Positions 24,602 to 33,692 of a stretch of DNA of 64,000 nt are shown here, piece by piece (positions within the stretch are counted from its first letter, which is position 1; each line of letters begins with the position of its first letter). Source of the DNA: Xanthomonas arboricola pv. juglandis (GTDB lineage Bacteria > Pseudomonadota > Gammaproteobacteria > Xanthomonadales > Xanthomonadaceae); NCBI RefSeq assembly GCF_001013475.1, contig NZ_JZEF01000002.1, positions 1,219,655 through 1,283,654 on the forward strand. Reading direction: 5' to 3'. A program made the translations under genes and the position numbers. Under the pieces are notes generated by a model. That model saw only the letters and a program-made list of their open reading frames with translations, ran no database searches and was not told the DNA's origin.

Positions 24602-25567
24602 TCAGCCGGCAAGCTTGTCGGTGATGGTCTTGCGCAGTGCCTGCAGATCCTTGGCGAAGGCATCGATGCCGCTGGCCAGCTTTTCGGTGGCCATCGGGTC
24701 GGCTGCCAGATCGGTGGCGAAGCTGTCGCTGTCGATCGGGGTGATCTGCGCGTTGTCGGCCTGCGCAGGCGAGAGCTTGCGCGGCAGTTCGCCATGTTCG
24801 GCGTCGAGCTTTTCCAGCAGCTCCGGCGAGATGGTCAGGCGATCGCAACCGGCCAGGGCCTCGATCTGCGCGGTGGAGCGGAACGAGGCGCCCATCACCA
24901 CGGTGGACGAGCCGCGTTGCTTGAATTCGTTGTAGACCGTGCGCACGAACACCACGCCCGGGTCTTCGTCGATGCTGGCCGGGGTCTGCCCCTGGGCGAC
25001 GTAGTAGTCCAGGATCCGGCCGACGAACGGCGAGATCAGGAACACGCCGGCTTCCGCACAGGCCAGCGCCTGCGAGCGGTTGAAGATCAGGGTCAGATTG
25101 CAGTCGATGCCTTCGCGCTGCAGCTGGCGGGCGGCCTCGATGCCTTCCCAGGTGGCCGCGATCTTGATCAGGATCTTGTCCTTGGACACACCACGCTCGG
25201 CGTACATCGCAATGAACTTGCGCGCCTTGGCGATGGTCGCCTTGGTGTCGTGCGCCAGGTCGGCATCGACCTCGGTGGAGACGCGGCCCGGGACCAGCTC
25301 GGCCAGCCTGACGCCGACGCCGATAGTGAGGCGGTCGGCCACTTCGTTGACGGTGCTGGTGCGGTCTTCGCCGCCGTGTTCGCGGCCCCAGGCCAGTTCG
25401 CGCTCGATCAGGTCGGCATACACCGGCAGATCCAATGCCTTTTTGACCAGGGTGGGATTGGTGGTGCAGTCGACCGGCTTCAGGCGCTTGATGGCGTCGT
25501 AGTCGCCGGTGTCGGCAACGACGACAGACAGGTCACGCAACTGGGCAAGCTTGGAGGGAGCAGTCAT
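24602..25567 (-). CDS. tal: Transaldolase
   Basis: A 321-residue class I transaldolase (TalB type) of the pentose phosphate pathway, moving a dihydroxyacetone unit between sedoheptulose-7-P and glyceraldehyde-3-P. Motifs: [41 protein letters not shown] containing the Schiff-base lysine, and [20 protein letters not shown]. Length and sequence match the E. coli enzyme. It is followed by a good terminator. Confidence 0.96.
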   Translation of the reverse strand: MTAPSKLAQLRDLSVVVADTGDYDAIKRLKPVDCTTNPTLVKKALDLPVYADLIERELAWGREHGGEDRTSTVNEVADRLTIGVGVRLAELVPGRVSTEVDADLAHDTKATIAKARKFIAMYAERGVSKDKILIKIAATWEGIEAARQLQREGIDCNLTLIFNRSQALACAEAGVFLISPFVGRILDYYVAQGQTPASIDEDPGVVFVRTVYNEFKQRGSSTVVMGASFRSTAQIEALAGCDRLTISPELLEKLDAEHGELPRKLSPAQADNAQITPIDSDSFATDLAADPMATEKLASGIDAFAKDLQALRKTITDKLAG

Positions 25568-25642
25568 GCGGGTTCTCTCGAATCGTGGAACGGGTCGTGA
25601 ATAGGACGCAGCGCGCTACGGTAGCGCGCCTGGCGTGTGAAG

Positions 25643-26065
25643 TCAGGCGCCGGCCAGGGCATGTTGATCGTGCACGGCGCTGACACGCAGACGCAGGTCG
25701 CGCCCGTCGGGCGTGCGCCAGTCGATGCTCTGACCGACCGACAGGCCAAGCAGCGCACTGCCGACCGGCGCCAGCACCGAGATGCGGCCGTGCTGCACAT
25801 CGGCTTCGTGCGGATACACAAGGGTGAGCGTATGTCGTTCGCCATGCAGCTCATCTTCGCAATCGATGCGGGAGTGCATGGTGACGACATCGCCGGGAAT
25901 CTGGTCGGGCGGCACGACGCGTGCGCGGCCCAGTTCGTCACTCAGCGCGGTGGCGGCCGGGTGCTTGTTGAAAGCGGGGGAATCGAGCAGGGCCTCAAGA
26001 CGGGCGAGGTCATGGCTGGAAACCAGGATGGACGGCGGCAAGCCGCTGTGGTGCTGCGAAGTCAT
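25643..26065 (-). CDS. rnk: Rnk-type nucleoside diphosphate kinase regulator
   Basis: A 140-residue protein with the GreA/GreB C-terminal FKBP-like domain but no coiled-coil, as in Rnk. Key segments are SSHDLARLEALLDSP at the N-terminus, PGDVVTMHSRIDCED, LTLVYPHEADVQHGRISVLAPVGSALLGL and the short final strand. Rnk binds RNA polymerase in the Gre secondary channel region and influences nucleoside diphosphate kinase and alginate in Pseudomonas. AAGGAGA precedes the ATG at 26065. It is 75 bases upstream of tal on the same strand, so may share its transcript. Confidence 0.85.
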   Translation of the reverse strand: MTSQHHSGLPPSILVSSHDLARLEALLDSPAFNKHPAATALSDELGRARVVPPDQIPGDVVTMHSRIDCEDELHGERHTLTLVYPHEADVQHGRISVLAPVGSALLGLSVGQSIDWRTPDGRDLRLRVSAVHDQHALAGA

Positions 26066-26460
26066 GGCAATCTCCTTGACGATGACGGCCCGCCAACATG
26101 GCAAGCCTCACTGCCCACATGAGGGCGCCGCTGCCCGATCGCAATGCATGCGAGATGGCGCAGTGCACGGCAGGTATCGGGCGAGGCCGGCGCGGCACCG
26201 CGAGTGACGGGCCGTGGCCAGCGCATCAGGCAGGCAGCGCTGCAGCGCCCAGGTGCGTGCCATCTGCCATCACCCAGCGACTGACTTGAAGTGCCTCGTG
26301 AGAGTCCACCACGTGCCAATGACACCGCAACCGCCACGTGCGTCCAGAGACATCACGTCGTAACCACCCACCAAACAAAAAACGACGCTTGCGCGTCGCT
26401 TCTGCCCGAGAACAGGTGAAAAACATCCCGCCAAGCAACCGCAGCCATGAAACGATCTTG
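26066..26460. other. 395-base spacer beyond oxyR
   Basis: Lies between the rnk start and the heptamer array at the end of oxyR. In X. campestris pv. phaseoli an orfX is reported downstream of oxyR, but I see no convincing frame here; the available frames lack a ribosome site or protein-like composition. Nothing else recognised. Confidence 0.5.
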
Positions 26461-26488
26461 CGATTCCCGATTCCCGATTCCCGATTCC
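26461..26488. repeat. Tandem heptamer array touching the oxyR stop codon
   Basis: Four exact CGATTCC units lie directly against the oxyR stop codon (26489-26491). The same motif occurs behind rlmM at 12184-12218. On the oxyR mRNA it would read GGAATCG four times in the immediate 3' untranslated region. Confidence 0.85.
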
Positions 26489-27430
26489 TCAGGCCGCAAC
26501 CGCTTTGGGCCCAGTCGCCGGCTGGTCCAGCGTAAACAGGCTCTCCGGCAACTCCTTGAACAACTGCGCCAGCTGCTCCAGGAACGCGGTCATGGCCGAG
26601 CTGCGGCGCCAGGCCATGGCGATGCGGCGGCTGGGCTGCTTGTCTTCGCGGAAACGGATCAGGCGGATGTTCTCCGAGCGCGCGACCGGCGGTTTGACCG
26701 CCAGCAGCGGCAGCAAGGTCACACCGACATTGGCAGCCACCATCTGGCGCAGCGTCTCCAGGCTGGTGGCCTGGAATTCGGATTTTTCCAGCGCGCCAGC
26801 AAGATGGCAGACATCCAGCGCCTGTTCGCGCAGGCAGTGGCCATCTTCCAGCAGCAACAGCCGCTGCTCGGACAGATCGTCCAGCGTCATGCTGTCGTGG
26901 CGCGACAGCGGATGGCCTTCCGGCACCGCCAGCACGAAGGGTTCCTCGAACAGGAATTCGGCATGCAGCTGCTCATCCTGCAACGGCAGTGCGAGCAGCG
27001 CCGCATCCAGACGGCCTTCGCGCAGCTGGTGCACCAGTTGATCGCTTTTTTCTTCGATCAGCAGCAGTTCCAGGCGCGGGAACCGCTCGCGGATCCCCGG
27101 CACCACATGCGGCAACAGATACGGCGCCAGGGTAGGAAAGATGCCCAGCCGCACGGTGCCGGCTTCCGGATCCTGGCTGCGCCGCGCGGCTTCCTTCATC
27201 TGTTCCACTTCGGCCACGATGCCGCGTGCGCGCATCGCCGCTTCGCGGCCGGCCGGGGTCAGCATCACCTTGCGCGGCGCACGTTCCACCAGCGGCACGC
27301 CGAGCTCGTCTTCGAGTTTCTTGATCTGTGTGGACAGCGTCGGTTGACTGACGAAGCAGGCCGTCGCAGCACGGCCGAAATGCTTGTGGTCGGCCAGGGC
27401 AACCAGATATTTCAGGTCACGCAGATTCAT
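26489..27430 (-). CDS. oxyR: Hydrogen-peroxide-sensing regulator OxyR
   Basis: A 313-residue LysR-family activator that forms a disulfide on peroxide exposure. The winged helix is KHFGRAATACFVSQPTLSTQI; the redox pair is C199 and C208 in GHCLREQALDVC, numbering identical to E. coli OxyR. RNA polymerase contact and tetramer surfaces are in the C-terminal domain. It lies 79 bases after ahpF on the same strand, in the conserved Xanthomonas ahpC-ahpF-oxyR order, and its product should bind the site at 29957-29993 ahead of ahpC. Its stop codon abuts the CGATTCC array. Confidence 0.96.
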   Translation of the reverse strand: MNLRDLKYLVALADHKHFGRAATACFVSQPTLSTQIKKLEDELGVPLVERAPRKVMLTPAGREAAMRARGIVAEVEQMKEAARRSQDPEAGTVRLGIFPTLAPYLLPHVVPGIRERFPRLELLLIEEKSDQLVHQLREGRLDAALLALPLQDEQLHAEFLFEEPFVLAVPEGHPLSRHDSMTLDDLSEQRLLLLEDGHCLREQALDVCHLAGALEKSEFQATSLETLRQMVAANVGVTLLPLLAVKPPVARSENIRLIRFREDKQPSRRIAMAWRRSSAMTAFLEQLAQLFKELPESLFTLDQPATGPKAVAA

Positions 27431-27509
27431 GTGCAGCAGCCCTCATTGCGGTGGCGGGGTACGACTGGAGCTTAGCGCCCGGGCTGGCCGGGCGCTGGCT
27501 TGAGTACGC

Positions 27510-29102
27510 TTACGCTGCCTGGGCGACGTTGTCGGCGCTGACCGGTGCACTGGAGCGGATCAGGTAATCGAACGCGCTCAACGCAGCCTTGGAACCTTCG
27601 CCCATTGCGATCACGATCTGCTTGTACGGCACCGTGGTGGCGTCGCCGGCAGCGAATACGCCCGGAACGTTGGTCTGGCCACGGTCGTCGACGATGATCT
27701 CGCCGCGCGGCGACAACGCCACCGAGCCCTTGAGGAATTCGGTATTGGGCAGCAGGCCGATCTGCACGAACACGCCTTCCAGATCCACGTGCTGGATGTC
27801 GCCGCCGGTGCGGTCCTTGTAGACCAGGCCGGTGACCTTCTGGCCATCGCCCAGCACTTCGGTCGTCTGCGCGCTGGTGATGATGCGCACGTTGTGCAGG
27901 CTGCGCAGCTTGCGTTGCAGCACTTCGTCGGCGCGCAGCTTGTCGTCGAACTCCACCAGCGTGACATGCGCCACGATACCGGCCAGGTCGATCGCGGCCT
28001 CGACGCCCGAATTGCCGCCGCCGATCACCGCCACGCGCTTGCCCTTGAACAGCGGGCCGTCGCAATGCGGGCAGTAGGCCACGCCCTTGTTCTTGTACTG
28101 GTCTTCGCCCGGCACGTTCATCTGCCTCCAGCGCGCGCCGGTGGACAGGATCACGGTCTTGCTCTTGAGCGAGGCGCCATCGGCCAGCTTGATCTCGATC
28201 AGGCCATCGGCACCGGCCGGAATCAGCTGCTCGGCGCGCTGCAGGTTCATGATGTCCACGTCGTACTGGCGCACATGCTGCTCGAGCGCGGCAGCCATCT
28301 TCGGGCCTTCGGTTTCCGGCACCGAGATGAAGTTTTCGATCGACATGGTGTCCAGCACCTGACCACCGAAACGCTCCGCGGCCACGCCGGTGCGGATGCC
28401 CTTGCGCGCGGCGTAAACAGCCGCTGCCGAGCCGGCCGGGCCGCCGCCGACCACCAGCACCTCGAAGGCCTCCTTGGCGGCGATCTTGGCAGCGTCGCGC
28501 TTTGCGGCATTGGTGTCGAGCTTGGCGACGATCTGCTCCAGCGTCATGCGGCCCTGGTCGAACAGCTCGCCGTTCAAGTAGACGGTGGGCACCGACATGA
28601 TCTGGCGGGTTTCGACCTCGTCCTGGAACCACGCACCGTCAATGGCCACGTGCTTGATGCGCGGGTTGAGCACGGCGGCAAGATTCAGCGCCTGCACCAC
28701 GTCCGGGCAGTTCTGGCACGACAGCGAGAAATAGGTTTCGAACTGGTAGTCGCCGTCCAGGTGCTGCACCTGCTCGATCAGCTCGGCGGCGGCCTTGGAC
28801 GGGTGACCGCCCACCTGCAGCAGCGCCAGCACCAGCGAGGTGAACTCGTGGCCCATCGGCAGGCCGGCAAAGCGCAGCGAGATGTCCTGGCCCGGCGTGG
28901 TCAGCGCGAACGAGGGCTTGCGCTGGTTGTCATCGCGGTGGATGTCCAGGCTGATCTTGTCCGACAGCAGCACCAGATCCTCGAGCAGGTCGAGCATTTC
29001 GCGCGAGCCGGCGCTGTCGTCGATCGAGGCATTGATCTGGATCGGACGGGTAACCCGTTCCAGGTAGGCGGTCAGCTGGGTCTTGAGGTTGGCATCCAAC
29101 AT
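27510..29102 (-). CDS. ahpF: Alkyl hydroperoxide reductase subunit F
   Basis: FAD- and NADH-dependent flavoprotein (530 residues) that reduces AhpC. Its N-terminal half is two thioredoxin-like folds with the redox pair C129/C132 in SLSCQNCPD; the C-terminal half is a thioredoxin-reductase fold with FAD ([18 protein letters not shown]), active-site CPHC in [13 protein letters not shown], and NADH ([15 protein letters not shown]) motifs. It follows ahpC after a 215-base spacer with strong hairpins, which should keep its level below that of AhpC. Confidence 0.97.
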   Translation of the reverse strand: MLDANLKTQLTAYLERVTRPIQINASIDDSAGSREMLDLLEDLVLLSDKISLDIHRDDNQRKPSFALTTPGQDISLRFAGLPMGHEFTSLVLALLQVGGHPSKAAAELIEQVQHLDGDYQFETYFSLSCQNCPDVVQALNLAAVLNPRIKHVAIDGAWFQDEVETRQIMSVPTVYLNGELFDQGRMTLEQIVAKLDTNAAKRDAAKIAAKEAFEVLVVGGGPAGSAAAVYAARKGIRTGVAAERFGGQVLDTMSIENFISVPETEGPKMAAALEQHVRQYDVDIMNLQRAEQLIPAGADGLIEIKLADGASLKSKTVILSTGARWRQMNVPGEDQYKNKGVAYCPHCDGPLFKGKRVAVIGGGNSGVEAAIDLAGIVAHVTLVEFDDKLRADEVLQRKLRSLHNVRIITSAQTTEVLGDGQKVTGLVYKDRTGGDIQHVDLEGVFVQIGLLPNTEFLKGSVALSPRGEIIVDDRGQTNVPGVFAAGDATTVPYKQIVIAMGEGSKAALSAFDYLIRSSAPVSADNVAQAA

Positions 29103-29280
29103 GGAGAACTCCTGGGAATGGGCAAGGGGAGGGCGTGGCGTCGCTGCGCTGAGGCAGGTCGCCGGGGAGGAGGGGATGAACCGCAGCCGGCGCGATGTCG
29201 GGAATGCGTGCTGGCGATGGCTGGCGGGCAGCCCGGCACCGGCTCCGGTTCACCCCCGGCCCAGTGCTGGGCCGGAGATG

Positions 29281-29305
29281 CTCCGGCCTAAACCACAGGC
29301 CGGAG
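29281..29305 (-). terminator. Intercistronic hairpin between ahpC and ahpF
   Basis: CTCCGGCCT and AGGCCGGAG form a perfect 9-bp stem around AAACCAC just 13 bases after the ahpC stop codon on the minus strand, with a second stem (CGGCCC...GGGCCG) behind it at about 29257-29275. No T run follows, so partial termination or RNA protection is likely. Confidence 0.6.
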
Positions 29306-29317
29306 GTGTCAGTCGGT

Positions 29318-29881
29318 TTAGATCTTGCCGACCAGGTCAAGTGACGGAGCCAGGGTCTTGGCGCCTTCCTTCCACTTGGCCGGGCAGACCTGGCCGGGGT
29401 TGTTGGCGACGAACTGGGCAGCGGTCAGCTTGCGCAGCGTCTCGGTGACGTCGCGGGCGATCGCGTTGTCGTGGATCTCGAGGGTCTTGATCACGCCGTC
29501 CGGATTGATGATGAAGGTGCCGCGCAGGGCCAGGCCTTCTTCTTCGATATGCACGCCGAACGCGCGGGTCAGCTTGTGGGTCGGATCGCCGATCAGCGGG
29601 AACTGCGCCTTGCCCACAGCCGGCGAGGTTTCGTGCCACACCTTGTGCGAGAAGTGCGTATCGGTGGTGACGATGTAGACCTCGGCGCCTGCCTTCTGGA
29701 ACGCGGCATAGTTGTCGGCGGCGTCTTCCACTTCGGTCGGGCAGTTGAAGGTGAAGGCGGCCGGCATGAAGATCAGCACCGACCACTTGCCCTTCAGGCT
29801 GGCCTCGGTGACTTCGATGAAGTTGCCGTTGTGGTACGCATTCGCCTTGAACGGCTGGACCTGAGTGTTGATAAGAGACAT
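29318..29881 (-). CDS. ahpC: Alkyl hydroperoxide reductase subunit C (2-Cys peroxiredoxin)
   Basis: A 187-residue peroxiredoxin that removes alkyl hydroperoxides and low levels of hydrogen peroxide in the cytoplasm. The peroxidatic cysteine is C47 in FTFNCPTEVED, the resolving cysteine C166 in GQVCPAKWKEG, and the start at 29881 follows GAGGAAAC. The family consensus at the catalytic loop is FTFVCPTE; here Asn replaces Val, a minor change. It is the first gene of the locus and is preceded by an OxyR site and a matching promoter. Confidence 0.97.
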   Translation of the reverse strand: MSLINTQVQPFKANAYHNGNFIEVTEASLKGKWSVLIFMPAAFTFNCPTEVEDAADNYAAFQKAGAEVYIVTTDTHFSHKVWHETSPAVGKAQFPLIGDPTHKLTRAFGVHIEEEGLALRGTFIINPDGVIKTLEIHDNAIARDVTETLRKLTAAQFVANNPGQVCPAKWKEGAKTLAPSLDLVGKI

Positions 29882-29927
29882 TGAGTTTCCTCGTGCGATG
29901 AAGGGGGCGGGGGATGGAACAGTCGCC

Positions 29928-29956
29928 ATGGTAGGCAGGATCGATAGATTTCTCAA
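29928..29956 (-). promoter_or_regulatory. Predicted ahpC promoter
   Basis: On the minus strand TTGAGA (29956-29951) and TACCAT (29933-29928) are spaced by 17 bases, and the -35 element directly abuts the OxyR site, the arrangement expected for an OxyR-activated promoter. Hexamers match consensus at 5 and 4 of 6 positions. Confidence 0.55.
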
Positions 29957-29993
29957 ATCGATTGATGGAATTGTATAGATAGGCTGGGGCTAT
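29957..29993. promoter_or_regulatory. OxyR binding site for ahpC
   Basis: The OxyR consensus ATAG-N7-CTAT-N7-ATAG-N7-CTAT is matched by ATCG (29957), GAAT (29968), ATAG (29979) and CTAT (29990) with exact 7-base spacings; 13 of 16 consensus bases agree and the last pair is perfect. It lies between the ahpC start and prmC. Confidence 0.8.
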
Positions 29994-30072
29994 CGAGTTT
30001 GCAGACGGCGTCTGCCGCTGCAGGGGCCGATTCCATCTCCGATAATGGTCGGCCGATGTTGCGCATGAGTGA

Positions 30073-30933
30073 ATGATCCGTATGAGCGAGGACCCAGCCG
30101 GTCTTGCCGCCGAGCAGCTGTTGCGGCGTGCGGTCGAACGGATCGAGCGCAGCGATGCCGAGCCGCTGCTGCTGCACGCGCTGGGCCGCGACCGCGCCTG
30201 GCTGTTCGCGCATGGCCGCGATCCGGTCGAGCCGTCTGTCGCGCAGGCGTTCGCGGCATTGGTGCAGCGGCGCCAGGCCGGCGAACCGGTGGCCTACCTG
30301 ACCGGTACGCGGGGGTTCTGGACGCTGGATCTGGCGGTCTCTACCGCCACGCTGATCCCGCGCGCCGACACCGAGGTGCTGGTCGAGCTGGCACTTGAGC
30401 GCCTGGACGCCCGGCCAGGCCGCCGTGTTGCCGATCTGGGTACCGGCAGCGGCGCGATCGCGCTGGCCATCGCCAGCGAGAGGCCTCAGGCACAGGTGAT
30501 CGCCACCGATGCCAGCGCGGCGGCGCTGGCGGTTGCCCGGCGCAATGCCGACAGCCACCGCTTGCGCAATGTCGAATGCCGGCAGGGCAGCTGGTTCGCG
30601 CCGCTGGCCGGAGAGTGCTTCGACCTGATCGCCAGCAACCCGCCGTATATCGCCGCGCAGGATCCTCATCTGGGCGAAGGCGACCTGCGCTACGAGCCGG
30701 CCAGTGCGCTGGCTTCCGGCCCCGATGGCCTGGACGACATCCGTCTGATCGTCGCCGATGCGCCTGCGCATCTGCTGCCGGGGGGCTGGCTGCTGCTCGA
30801 ACACGGCTGGGACCAGGGCGCGGCCGTGGCCGGGCTGCTGCAGGCGCGTGGCTTCGATGCGGTGGCCACGCGTCAGGACCTGGAGCAGCGTGACCGGGTG
30901 ACGTCGGGGCGCTGGTCGCCCGCTACGAGCTAG
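30073..30933 (+). CDS. prmC: Release-factor glutamine methyltransferase PrmC
   Basis: Methylates the GGQ glutamine of release factors RF1 and RF2. The 286-residue protein has an N-terminal helical substrate-recognition domain (about 1-85), then a SAM-binding fold with [16 protein letters not shown], an acidic ATDASAAAL strand and the catalytic NPPY motif in [12 protein letters not shown]. The ATG at 30073 or at 30082 could start it; I give the first. Interestingly prfA, whose product it modifies, is in this window too (63471) but is not linked; it is usually adjacent in E. coli. Confidence 0.93.
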   Translation: MIRMSEDPAGLAAEQLLRRAVERIERSDAEPLLLHALGRDRAWLFAHGRDPVEPSVAQAFAALVQRRQAGEPVAYLTGTRGFWTLDLAVSTATLIPRADTEVLVELALERLDARPGRRVADLGTGSGAIALAIASERPQAQVIATDASAAALAVARRNADSHRLRNVECRQGSWFAPLAGECFDLIASNPPYIAAQDPHLGEGDLRYEPASALASGPDGLDDIRLIVADAPAHLLPGGWLLLEHGWDQGAAVAGLLQARGFDAVATRQDLEQRDRVTSGRWSPATS

Positions 30934-31168
30934 CGCGGCGGGCCACGGAGCGGTCGCCAGGTGGAGGGGGGCGGCGCGCTCGGAGCTGAAACAGGACATG
31001 CCGCTTCCGGGCACCGACCGCGCCCGTCCGGCGCTGCGCGCAGGCGTCTTGCCCAGTCGTTGCAAGCCTTCGCGCTTGGCCGCGCGACTGCCCTTGCTCG
31101 ATCGCATGGGGCGCCCGCGTGTGCAGACCGGGTGCCGATACACTAGCGGTTTCCCGCAGGACCGACGC

Positions 31169-32110
31169 ATGCGCACGCTCTATCCCGAGATCACGCCGTA
31201 CGACCACGGCACCCTCCAGGTCGACGACCGCCACACCCTGTATTTCGAGCAGTGCGGCAATCCGCAGGGCAAGCCGGTGGTGATGCTGCACGGCGGCCCC
31301 GGCGGCGGTTGCAACGACAAGATGCGGCGCTTCCACGACCCGGCCAAGTACCGCATCGTGCTGTTCGATCAGCGCGGCGCAGGCCGCTCCACCCCGCATG
31401 CCGATCTGGTGAACAACACCACCTGGGACCTGGTTGCCGATATCGAGCGCCTGCGCGAACACCTGGGCATCGCGCGCTGGCAGGTGTTCGGCGGCAGCTG
31501 GGGCTCGACCCTGGCGCTGGCCTACGCGCAAACCCACCCGCAGCAGGTCACCGAGCTGGTGCTGCGCGGCATCTTCCTGCTGCGCCGTTTCGAGCTGGAA
31601 TGGTTCTATCAGCAAGGCGCCAGCCGGCTGTTCCCGGATGCCTGGGAGCATTACGTCAACGCGATTCCAGTGGTGGAGCGCGCCGATCTGATCTCCGCCT
31701 TCCATCGCCGCCTGACCAGCGACGACGAAGCCACGCGTCTGGCCGCGGCCAAGGCGTGGAGCGTGTGGGAAGGTGCCACCAGCTTCCTGCATGTGGACGC
31801 CGACTTCGTCACCGGACACGAGGACGCGCACTTCGCCCTGGCGTTCGCGCGCATCGAGAACCACTACTTCGTCAACGGCGGTTTCTTCGAGGTCGAAGAC
31901 CAGCTGCTGCGCGACGCGCACCGCATCGCCGACATCCCCGGCGTGATCGTGCACGGCCGTTACGACGTGGTGTGCCCGCTGCAAAGCGCCTGGGACCTGC
32001 ACAAGGTGTGGCCGAAGGCGCAGCTGCAGATCAGCCCGGCCGCCGGTCATTCGGCATTCGAGCCGGAAAACGTCGATGCGCTGGTGCGCGCCACCGACGG
32101 GTTCGCCTGA
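31169..32110 (+). CDS. pip: Proline iminopeptidase
   Basis: An alpha/beta-hydrolase that removes N-terminal proline from peptides. The 313-residue length and residues match the crystallised X. citri enzyme: nucleophile S110 in FGGSWGSTLAL, D266 in HGRYDVVCP and H294 in AAGHSAFE, with the HGGPGGGC oxyanion loop and DQRGAGRS strand. I choose the ATG at 31169, which gives exactly this numbering; upstream in-frame sequence to 30998 is not conserved. It is followed by two REP palindromes. Confidence 0.96.
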   Translation: MRTLYPEITPYDHGTLQVDDRHTLYFEQCGNPQGKPVVMLHGGPGGGCNDKMRRFHDPAKYRIVLFDQRGAGRSTPHADLVNNTTWDLVADIERLREHLGIARWQVFGGSWGSTLALAYAQTHPQQVTELVLRGIFLLRRFELEWFYQQGASRLFPDAWEHYVNAIPVVERADLISAFHRRLTSDDEATRLAAAKAWSVWEGATSFLHVDADFVTGHEDAHFALAFARIENHYFVNGGFFEVEDQLLRDAHRIADIPGVIVHGRYDVVCPLQSAWDLHKVWPKAQLQISPAAGHSAFEPENVDALVRATDGFA

Positions 32111-32161
32111 GCGCAACCGCGAGCGTGCACGGGAAGCTGCAGCAGCGCTCGCGCGCCAGCG

Positions 32162-32227
32162 GTAGGAGCGCACCCGGGCGCGACGTAGGGTGACGGGACG
32201 GCCTGTCGCGCCCGGGTGCGCTCCTAC
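32162..32227. repeat. REP palindrome, GTAGGAGCGCACCC subtype
   Basis: GTAGGAGCGCACCCGGGCGC (from 32162) and its complement (ending 32227) flank a 20-base loop. It has the same arms as the element at 18788. Confidence 0.85.
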
Positions 32228-32279
32228 GAGGCAACCGTCGTCACCGAGGCTGCGGATCAGCGCGGCCGCCGCATGCCCC

Positions 32280-32347
32280 GTAGGAGCGCGCTCGCGCGCG
32301 ATGAGGCGTTACCGATAAACGCCCCATCGCGCGCCAGCGCGCTCCTA
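32280..32347. repeat. REP palindrome, GTAGGAGCGCGC subtype
   Basis: GTAGGAGCGCGCTCGCGCGCG and the inverted ATCGCGCGCCAGCGCGCTCC flank a loop containing GGCGTTACCGATAAACGCC. The loop reappears in reverse orientation in the copy at 41685-41752. It lies between pip and the converging operon end, acting perhaps as a transcription barrier. Confidence 0.85.
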
Positions 32348-32362
32348 CGGTGACTGCTGGTT

Positions 32363-33148
32363 TCAGTGCGGCAGCAGCGCCTGCGCCAGCGGCGGCAGGA
32401 TGCGTGCCAGGCGCTGCGCCCACGCCTGTTGCCCGGCGGTATCGGCGATCAAATCCTGGCGCAGTTCCAGTTCCACATGCAGCAGTCCGCGGCCTTCGCC
32501 GTAGACCGGAATCGCATAGTCGCTGGTGTCGCTGACCGCGTAGGGCTGGTTGTCGCCAACCACCAGATCCGGCTCGTTGCGCAAGGCCTGCAGCAGGCGG
32601 TGCGCCAGCCGCGTGTCGCGGTTGTACAGCACGCCGGCATGCCAGGGCCGTGCATTGCCGGCCATGATCGGCGTGAAGCTGTGCATCGACACCAGCACGG
32701 TGGGTTGCCCGCGCTGTGCGCGTGCATCCAGTTCCGTCGCAATGCGCGCGTGGTACGGCGCAAAGATCGCATCGATGCGCTGCTGCCGATCGTCGGCCGA
32801 CAGCTGCAGGTTGCCCGGAATCGAGGTGCCGTCGCTGGCCTCGGGCATCAGCGTGGCCGAACCATGCGGGCGATTGCAGTCGATCACCAGGCGCGAATAG
32901 GTCTGCGCGATGGCGACCGCATCCAGCGCATCGGCCAGCAGGCGGGTGACCTCGGCAATGCCGATATCCCAGCCGATATGGCGGTCCAGCTCCTGCTGCG
33001 GTAAGCCCAGATTGGCCAGCCGCGCCGGCACGCGCTGACCGGCGTGGTCGGCGGTCAGCAGCCACGGCGAGGCGGCCTGCGGGTTGTGCACACTGAACGG
33101 TGCGGGATCGTCGGCGCCGAGCAGGCGGGCAGCGGTCGCTTCAGCCAC
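32363..33148 (-). CDS. N-formylglutamate amidohydrolase family protein
   Basis: A 261-residue metal-dependent amidohydrolase of the FGase (HutG/HutE2-like) family, recognised by LLTADHAGQRVP, IDCNRPHGSATLMP, VLVSMHSFTPIMAG and the HVELELRQDLI strand. HutG members split N-formylglutamate to glutamate and formate. I start it at a GTG at 33148 that overlaps the Nudix stop codon by eight bases; the open frame further upstream is the Nudix region in another frame. No histidine-degradation genes are near, so its substrate may be another N-acyl amino acid. Confidence 0.8.
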   Translation of the reverse strand: MAEATAARLLGADDPAPFSVHNPQAASPWLLTADHAGQRVPARLANLGLPQQELDRHIGWDIGIAEVTRLLADALDAVAIAQTYSRLVIDCNRPHGSATLMPEASDGTSIPGNLQLSADDRQQRIDAIFAPYHARIATELDARAQRGQPTVLVSMHSFTPIMAGNARPWHAGVLYNRDTRLAHRLLQALRNEPDLVVGDNQPYAVSDTSDYAIPVYGEGRGLLHVELELRQDLIADTAGQQAWAQRLARILPPLAQALLPH

Positions 33149-33692
33149 GCGGGGTGCCGTCCAGTGCGTGATCGACCAGATACAGCCCGGCCCACAGCTT
33201 GGGATCCATCTGATAGCCCTCGGCCATCTTCTGCACCAGCCAGGCGCCGACCTGCGCGCGCGGGATCTCGTGCACGGTGATGTCTTCGCTGGCATCGCCG
33301 CCGCCGGCGCCGACCTTGCGCAGCCCGGTGGCGCGGACGAAGGCGATCTTCTCGCTGCTGGCGCCGGCCGAGGTCGGGCCGATCATCAGCACTTCGGCGT
33401 GCTCGGCGGTCCAGCCGGTTTCTTCTTCCAGTTCGCGAATGGCCGACAGCTCGATCGACTCGTCGGCATGCACGTCGCCGACCAGGCCGGCCGGCATTTC
33501 GATGGTGCGTGCCTGCAGCGGCACGCGGAACTGTTCGACGAACAACATCGCATCGTCCGGGGTCACCGCCACAATGATCGCGGCCAGGCCGCCGGCGTGC
33601 ACGCGTTCGGAATATTCCCAGGTGCCGCGCACGACCATGCGCTGGTACTTTCCTTCGTAGACCACGGTGGGTGGGGTGTCGTGTCGGTTCAT
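33141..33692 (-). CDS. Nudix hydrolase (ADP-ribose pyrophosphatase type)
   Basis: A 183-residue Nudix enzyme. The catalytic Nudix box is present as G-x5-E-x7-REUxEExGU with key segment RELEEETGW; the N-terminal half (VVYEGKYQRMVVRGTWEYSER) and the DAMLFVEQFRVP strand resemble NudF/NudK, which cleave ADP-ribose or GDP-mannose. Its ATG is in a 4-base overlap (ATGA) with the exonuclease stop. Part of a four-gene overlapping operon. Confidence 0.88.
   Translation of the reverse strand: MNRHDTPPTVVYEGKYQRMVVRGTWEYSERVHAGGLAAIIVAVTPDDAMLFVEQFRVPLQARTIEMPAGLVGDVHADESIELSAIRELEEETGWTAEHAEVLMIGPTSAGASSEKIAFVRATGLRKVGAGGGDASEDITVHEIPRAQVGAWLVQKMAEGYQMDPKLWAGLYLVDHALDGTPRG

Noticed and set aside
12184-26488. 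CGATTCC arrays as a CRISPR
   Set aside because: Units of 7 bases are directly adjacent without spacers, and no cas gene is present.
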